Source: Aphrophora alni
Taxonomy: Eukaryota > Arthropoda > Insecta > Hemiptera > Aphrophoridae
Direction: 5' to 3'
Length of the DNA: 64,000 bases
Assembly (NCBI GenBank): GCA_963513935.1
Contig: OY740768.1
Coordinates: 70,420,231-70,484,230, forward strand
A program made the translations under genes and the position numbers. Shown one piece after another: positions 57,862 to 64,000 of this stretch. Position 1 is the stretch's first letter. Each line of letters starts with the position of its first letter. Below the pieces are notes generated by a model. It searched no databases, was not told the DNA's origin, and worked only from the letters and a program-made list of their open reading frames with translations.

Positions 57862-57867
57862 AATAAA
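57862..57867 (+). terminator. Likely IFT54 polyadenylation signal AATAAA
   Basis: The second AATAAA after the stop codon (196 bp downstream); another occurs at 57700-57705, only 34 bp after the TGA. Either could define the 3' end. No transcript data are available here. Confidence 0.45.
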
Positions 57868-59174
57868 TTTATAGAAAGATCCTTTTCATTTTACTACCAC
57901 ATTAATAATTTTTTCACCATTTGGTGATATGGTAATATTGTTATGAATAGTTTAGTTATAATATATTAGTCAAATATATTTTATGCACTCCATCTGTCCC
58001 TTACTATCGAAAATTATTTTAAAAAGTGAACTGTTTTGAGTATTAGTAACTGAAATCGTAGTTATAATAATTGACGAGTATTCCAATCCCCACAAACAAG
58101 GCAGAGATGTGAAGACAAGTAATTGAAAAAACAAGGATTTTGAGGACACCATTCCAAAATTCAGGACATGCTCTATACTGGAAAGTGTGAGTGTGCATTA
58201 TCTACAAAATGAAAATATCAGATGTACAGTCACTTATTATTAAATTAATTTTTCTATGAACTTTTTCAGTTATCTTTTTTTGAGCTATAGGAAAATTAAA
58301 AACAACATTTTATTTGTCATTAAAATACAACAATATTTTGATTCTTGTAAAATTAACAAGTCTTCAAGGTTAAGAACTTTAAACAGCTCCCATTTTGAAA
58401 ATATTTGAAATAGTCTTTCTTTTTGGTACACATGTAAACTGTTACATTACAAATGCATCTGAACTTAATATCTTAACTATGGTCCAAAGTTAAACTTTAA
58501 TAAAAATCAAAATGGCAGATAGCTGAAAAACAAATCATTTCCAGATATATGAACTGTTTTTTCTTTTCAGTTGGAAAATGAACTCTAAGAGTGCCCAGAG
58601 AACTTTGTGAAACAACTTGTATCCATACCTTTGAGATCTGACAGAGCATAGCCGACGTCAATAAAGTAGTTATATTACGAGGTTTAATAACTTTTATAAT
58701 AACTGTTTTAAAACAAATTTACCCTAGTAGATTAGACCTCTTGATCTACCAATAGAATTTAAAATTTCTTTTAAAGCCCTAGACCACTTCTGTTTGTATT
58801 ACTTTGTATGGTGGGCTGGGTAAGTAACATGATGATACCCATGACTTGTTTCGTTGAGTCAAAATTTGCTCTCATAATACTAAAACTTAAAATTCCATGT
58901 TTTTCAAGGGTTTTGATCAAATTTATAAAAATAAAGCCTCTAATACCTAAATCAATATGTATTGGCTATTTCTTCTCAAAAAAGTAGCTTTGGTAGTTAT
59001 TGGTTAAAAAGAAAACTAACCATGAATGTTGTGATAAATTAAAAAATCTCTCTCAAAAAGTGTTTTTAACAAATTTTGGTGAAATGTGAAGATTTACAAC
59101 CAAAACTAATATGCCAAGTAATTTTTTGAAAAGTTTTGAAAATACTGAAATAAATACTGAACGCAATTGGATTT

Positions 59175-59225
<51 letters not shown>

Positions 59226-60378
59226 CGTACTTTATAATTTTGTCTTACTTGCTGACACAATATTTTAAGATATAAATCTTCAAATTTTTAAAAGAGTTGG
59301 AATAAAATAGCATGCTCTAATTTCACCTTTAAAAAATAAAGGAATACAAAGTAATATAGATATATTAAACAGTCTGTGCTGATGTTATTTCTTTACTATA
59401 CTCAAAGTTTTCGTAAATATTCATTTATATTTTTTATTTTCGTATTTCGGCTATTTTCATAATAATTTCAAAATGTTACAATTTTCTAATGGCAACATTC
59501 CCCAACTTTTAAACCTTCAAGTGAATGTTTATGTAAATAATAAGTGGATTTAGCCCAATTTATCTTTGTACCAAAATACACCTGCGACAAGGTACATCTT
59601 TCCAAAGTTAGAATTTTAAATTAAATCAATGCTAATATTTTGAAAATATAGCATATATATCTTAGAAAGTAAAATATATCTTAGATAATTCAAATAGACC
59701 TTCATTTTAGTATATTTTCTAGTTTATATTACCAAATGGGGAGGATGAAGTTTAGGATTGTAGGACATAGTTTTGAGTACAACTTGTTTGTCCCTTGTTG
59801 AAAGGAAGTTATTAAAACCATCTTGTAGTTCATTAAAAAAAAATTCAAATTAAGTATCCTACATGTCTTTTTATTAGGAGCAGTCATTCTTTAAAATATG
59901 TTGGTAGGTAGTAGTAATGCAACAGCCTAAATGAAACATTTTGGTTTATCATGGAGTAGTAGGGGAAGGGTAAAATATTTAATTGTCATTTTTTACTTTT
60001 TGTTCAGGTGTAAAACATGTTTTCCAAAAGAATACAATAGAAAAGTAAGTCAATATTTTTATTTAGTTTGTGTAACAAACTGTAAAATTTCTTACTACGT
60101 ATCAAATATGCGTATATTAATACATTTTTTTATAGCCTCATAAAAAGATGGTTACTGCTGAAATAAAATAAAATCTACACCGAATTTGTATATTCTTAAA
60201 TGGCCAACAACTTAAATGAAATTTAATATTACAACTTTAGAGGCTTCAGCTTCTCTAAGACGCTTTTTGGTACTAAGATAAATCAATATATTTTAAGTCC
60301 AGGAACCAAAGTTTAAATTTTCTAAAATATTTTCCAAGACACCATGTAATTTACGAGACACCATGTAATCGTTATATA
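57868..60378. other. Intergenic DNA downstream of IFT54
   Basis: Holds a ~42-base T run at about 59176-59217. Near 60143-60200 the words AAAAAGATGGTTACTGCTGA and AATAAAATAAAATC resemble the terminal repeat of the mariner at 50533, so a diverged mariner end may lie there. A 14-bp word, GAGACACCATGTAA (partly AAGACACC), is duplicated at 60336-60369. No gene seen. Confidence 0.4.
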
Positions 60379-60720
60379 CCGGGTGTTCAAAAAGTCTGGA
60401 AACCCCTTAATATTTATTTTATCAATAAACGCAGAACAATGAAACTCTAGGATTACGTCCTCACTGTAGTTACTGACTTTTTGGTCACCTTAACTGTCTT
60501 TTTTCGCTTCGGGGGGACGTCCTGTGAAGGAAGTTTAAAAAAATCTTAAATGTAAGCATAGGTCGAATTATACATCATTTTAAAGGTCGTTGTTAGAGGA
60601 ACACATTGCCGCAATCCCGAATGAAAAAGGACCATTTGTTTGGAAATGGCAGCCTCTTAAAGTTTATTAACTTTACGTTGTGGAGATTAAGAGGCAGAAG
60701 TGAATACTCAACCGTGTTGG

Positions 60721-62055
60721 TTATGTTAGTGTTTTAGCTATGAGAATTTCACAGCTGAAGTGTGGAGGGATAGGAAATAGGGTCCCATCTTGCTGGAACC
60801 AGATAACCTCAAACTGAGAGCCTAGTAATTCCCTTAAATGTGGTAACACCCTAGTTTCCAGTAATTCAACGTAGGTGGTGGCATTTAAGTTCCCTTCTAT
60901 GAAATACGGACCCACAACACGAGTACCAAGCAATCCTGCCCAAACATTTACTTTTTGTGTGTGTTGTGTGTGTGTGATTCTGCCATCCACCGTGGGTTTT
61001 CTTGAGACCAGTAAACGTGAATTATGTCGATTCACAGAATTTTGCACCATTCAGACAGAAACTTGCCTAATCAGAAAACGAGACAAGTTTTGCAAAGTTT
61101 TCATCGAGAATACATTTGTGCGTTATAATTTCACTGTATTGCAGCCTCCGGTCTGGGTTATCTTCATTCAGTTCTTGGTGAAGTTGTATCTTAATTGGAT
61201 GAAATTTGTTTTCGTGAAGTATTTTATGGATAGAACCTGTACTAACACCTACATACTGTGCTGATTTTCTAATAAAGGTGTGCTGATTTTCCACGAAACA
61301 CTGAAGTGTTCAAGGGCCGTTTCTTCATTGGTTGCTGATTTTGGCCGTCCGGATCTTGACCGATCTGTTACAGAACCGCTTTCTCTAAAGCGCTGTACGG
61401 TCTGTAACACAGTTGATTTTTGAATAGGTGGTCAATTGGGGCAAGTTTCATTGAACAAGCGGCTTACCTCCTCATATGAACGAGTTCTATCCCCATAACC
61501 CCTCATCATCAGAATGGTTATTCGCTCTGTCTCACTAAGTGACAGTGGCGGATCTAGAATTTTATTTTGGAGGGGGCTGAACAGGGGAAAATTTTGTGAA
61601 AGGACTTTCATATAATGAAGCGACCAAAACAGTAGTTTAACGTTGTTTTATGGAGTAAAAACGTGTGTTTCATATTAAAGGTTTTCAGGATGTTTTGTTT
61701 ACTAATTTACTAATGAAATACATTAAAGTTTATAAAAGGCAGATTAAAAATGTGAAAAGGATTTATTTTTAAGTACATCGTACATTTAATATTTCAGAGT
61801 AGTTCTACTGGCTAGACATGAATAAATAATGACGGGGACACAGTTGGAATTTTTGTTTGGAGACTTGGAGTGATGGTCTGAGAACTAACACTGTCATTGT
61901 CTTCATCACTAGTCGCTGTAAAGGAACCGCAAACGCCTTGTGTGCTTTTGAGCAAACTTTAAATTTTCTTACAAAACATTTTTTAAAGGTTTTGGGGGGG
62001 GGGGCTTCAGCCCGAAAGCCCCCCCCCCCATAGATCCGCCACTGCTAAGTGACAT
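60721..62055 (-). pseudogene. mariner-type transposase, interrupted by a hAT and truncated
   Basis: The ATG (62055-62053) opens MSLS, and the hAT begins after the third codon plus two bases. Beyond it come SETERITILMMRGYGDRTRS, then a TGA, then a helix-turn-helix region ending RSRSGRPKSATNEET, and AQYVGVSTGSIHKILHENKF. The core shows LVSFSD (first Asp, about 61070), KVNVWAGLLGTRVVGPYFIE and VIWFQQDG (second Asp, about 60800). The frame runs out at 60721 beside the terminal repeat, so the region with the third catalytic Asp was deleted. Frameshift near 61060. Confidence 0.85.
61543..62044. mobile_element. Non-autonomous hAT element nested in the mariner (TSD CTAAGTGA)
   Basis: CTAAGTGA is repeated at 61535-61542 and 62045-62052. 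The ends are CAGTGGCGGATCTA and its reverse TAGATCCGCCACTG, a common hAT terminus (CAG-GGCGGATC). The element is 502 bp, with no ORF. A G run and a C run near 61995 and 62020 form a second internal stem. The 8-bp duplication agrees with hAT. Confidence 0.93.
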
Positions 62056-62819
62056 TGTAATCTAATGTAAAGCTTACTAAAAATGAATATCACAAACTAA
62101 TGTAATACATTGTCAACTAATGAACCAGTCAGGGTGCATAGCTTAACATGTACGAGAGATAAGATCGGACAAACCACAAAGATCAGTGGGTCAGTGGCTA
62201 TCAATAATCTGAATTATCAAGTAATTAGTTTTGCCAAGAACGTTATTTGCCATTACATTAGCATTAAAATCAAACAAACTTTGAGAGGCTGCCATTTACA
62301 AACGAATGGTCCTTTTTCAGTCGGGATTGCGGCAATGTGTTCCTCCAACAAAGACCTTTAAAATGAGGTATAATTCGACCTATGCTTACATTTAAGATTT
62401 TTTAGACTTCCTCCACAGGACATCCCCCCGAAGCGAAAAAAGACAGTTAAGATTACCAAAAAGTCACTCACTACAGTGAGGACGTAATCCTAGAGTTTCA
62501 TTGTTCTGCGTTTATTAATAAAATAAATATTAAGGGTTTTCCAGACTTTTTGAACACCCGGTATGTGTGTGTGTGTATGTTTTAGTAAATCCTCTAGAGG
62601 ACAGAATTTTGTCAGGCTTTGCATAAATTTGATCGGTAAACTCAGTTTTGTGAATTGTTAGCAAGATCGTGAAACTATAAAAATCGGTTTGTAAATTTAA
62701 AAATGGCGGCAAGATTCTCAAAATAAAATAAAAAAATCTGTCAGCTTTTTCGAGTATTAACTATTGTGTTCACATACAGTATTAACATTTTGTGTTGCTT
62801 TAAAATTTAATCCAATGAG

Positions 62820-63026
62820 CTAATAATGTGTAAAAATATGGGCTGAATTGACCAGAGCTCCATCTTCCCCACTAAGCAATCTCTTTACAATTGATTGTGC
62901 AAGTTTGTCATATAACACAACAGTATTAATGTGGTCTTTTTTAGTTTCTTCGTATAGTTTGATTCCTATAAATCTTTTGTTGTTCCCGTTGTTATCTTTC
63001 CAAGCAACAAATGTGTTAGCCAAAAT
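62820..63026 (-). CDS. Candidate terminal exon of an unknown minus-strand gene
   Basis: On the minus strand, a TTTTTAACAAAAACCTTCAG acceptor is followed at once by 68 open codons that start ILANTFVAWKDNNGNNKRFI and end LVNSAHIFTHY-TAG at 62820. Residue content is balanced (Lys, Asp, Glu, Gly, aromatic residues) and unlike the AT-driven frames around it. The rest of the gene would lie to the right, beyond the window or in exons I could not place. I do not recognise the product. Confidence 0.35.
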   Translation of the reverse strand: MLANTFVAWKDNNGNNKRFIGIKLYEETKKDHINTVVLYDKLAQSIVKRLLSGEDGALVNSAHIFTHY

Positions 63027-64000
63027 CTGAAGGTTTTTGTTAAAAATCTAGTTAAGTTTTTACCTAAAGAATTTATAATTAATTATTTTGAGAATATGGA
63101 AATTATTTAGAAGAATTCCAGATCTACACTTAGTACAAAATCTACACCTGTGCTACATGTTAAACGATAAATTGAATTTTTCTTCCAACCCCATCCATGA
63201 AGTAATCGCCAAAAATAACAATAATAAAAAAACAAAAACTGTATAATTATTAGACTTTGAACCACAATACTATGTGCAATTATTTACCAATTCCAAACCA
63301 GTCTCCCACCTGCCGCAGAGTAGGAACACAATGATAATGTGGCTACAACCTTTCTCAAATAAAAATTTATTATCTAATGAAGAGTTATACTTCGATCTTG
63401 GGAAGTGTTGTGTTATGTATTAAGTGTATAAGCTAATGATGAAGCCGACAGTGTTCAGCGAGACAGTGCTGTAGCTATATGTACAAATACGGGCTGAACA
63501 CAACCTATATAAGGTAATTATAGTATTATACTCGATAAGGAGCTTGGGAACATGTAAAAGCATCAGACTGTAGTTTAGGTGAAAAATCTGCTGTGTGGGC
63601 AATAACAAACATAATGAAAGTGAAAAAATAAATTGGTAGATATAAAAAGAATATCTTAAATGTAGATATAAGAAGAAGAATGTATTTCATTAAAAAAGAT
63701 GATTGCTACACTCAAGAAAAGAGTTACTAGAAGGAAAAGGATTATTTGTATGACCAAACAGAGGGTTGGGTTATAAAAAAAAAACTCATATTTGACAAAA
63801 TTTATTAACTATATACCTAAAAAAGCTTTATCTACTGTCGATATATTGTTGTATTCAAAAATATATAACATTTCTTATTTCAGAGGTGTTATTATGCTCG
63901 TAAAATTACCATTATTTATTGGAAAAGAAGGAATCGGCTATAAATAACTTAGACAGTTTTAAAGATCTAGGTCGAAAATACTGTTTTTACGAGCAAAAAC
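63027..64000. other. No confirmed gene
   Basis: Possible donor sites for a minus-strand exon exist (GTAAAT or GTGGGA near 63290-63315), but no frame linked to the exon at 62820 convinced me. A TTTCAG at 63878-63883 on the + strand is followed by only 20 open codons. Confidence 0.35.

Larger units (their letters stand above)
60379..62561 (-). mobile_element. Tc1/mariner element with ~287-bp inverted repeats, carrying a nested hAT
   Basis: TA flanks both ends (60377-60378, 62562-62563). Ends read CCGGGTGTTCAAAAAGTCTG and its reverse. The two terminal repeats span about 60379-60667 and 62276-62561 and match at about 90% by eye up to an AAATGGCAGCCTCT box. Without the hAT the element is ~1.67 kb. 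Between the repeats lies a broken transposase on the minus strand. Confidence 0.92.

Noticed and set aside
58560..58612. Possible extra IFT54 exon after TTTTCTTTTCAG
   Set aside because: The IFT54 frame already ends at 57666 at the family's normal C-terminus, and the stretch holds only a few open codons.
63884..63945. Possible + strand terminal exon after a TTTCAG
   Set aside because: Only ~20 codons, with no partner exon and no recognisable sequence.
1..64000. CRISPR arrays, bacterial operons, phage or plasmid features
   Set aside because: The window is eukaryotic. The only regular repeats are microsatellites and transposon subterminal repeats.
1..64000. Intact tRNA or rRNA genes
   Set aside because: I found only partial 5S-derived segments. 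No sequence could be folded by eye into a full tRNA; a covariance-model scan would be decisive.

Overview
The window is AT-rich, intron-rich animal nuclear DNA, almost certainly from an arthropod and probably an insect. That reading rests on the mixture of BEL/Pao, Tc1/mariner, hAT, piggyBac-like, I/Jockey-type LINE and long-LTR retrotransposon sequence, and on large AT-rich introns. A hemipteroid source is possible but is only a guess.

The one gene recognised with confidence is the orthologue of TRAF3-interacting protein 1, the intraflagellar-transport subunit IFT54. It runs on the + strand from the ATG at 10850 to the TGA at 57666. I placed 12 coding exons (1863 nt, 620 residues) with GT-AG junctions and continuous phase. 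The N-terminal CH-like domain is in exons 1-4, a charged low-complexity linker in exons 5-8, the conserved acidic patch in exon 9, and the C-terminal coiled coil in exons 10-12. A good RFX X-box lies 177 bp before the ATG, as expected of a ciliary gene.

Layout. 1-10 kb: a possible minus-strand first exon (929-988) beside a CRE palindrome, then a graveyard of DNA transposons. These are a mariner 3' end, a hAT with 8-bp target duplication (1853-2875), a pogo-like fragment, an inverted-repeat element carrying two 5S rRNA-derived units (4843-5799), and a TTAA-flanked piggyBac-like element (7239-8389). 10.8-22.5 kb: IFT54 exons 1-7, with a long hairpin repeat in intron 2 and a solo LTR in intron 5. 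22.5-36.9 kb: the 14.4-kb intron 7, a nested stack in which a LINE is split by a solo LTR (TSD ATGT), itself split by an 8.2-kb non-autonomous LTR element with 1.45-kb LTRs. 36.9-38.2 kb: exons 8-10. 38.2-50.1 kb: intron 10, holding a MITE, a decayed BEL/Pao element on the minus strand (38532-43843), two LINE fragments and long microsatellites. 50.1-57.7 kb: exons 11-12, separated by a mariner, a hAT fragment, a second mariner fragment and an unclassified inverted-repeat element full of subterminal repeats (53923-55034). 57.7-64 kb: intergenic, with a mariner that has ~287-bp inverted repeats and a hAT inserted near the start of its transposase, then a possible minus-strand terminal exon (62820-63026).

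Nothing here forms an operon-like system. The main story is a conserved ciliary gene spread over 47 kb by successive transposon insertions, several of which leave datable junctions.
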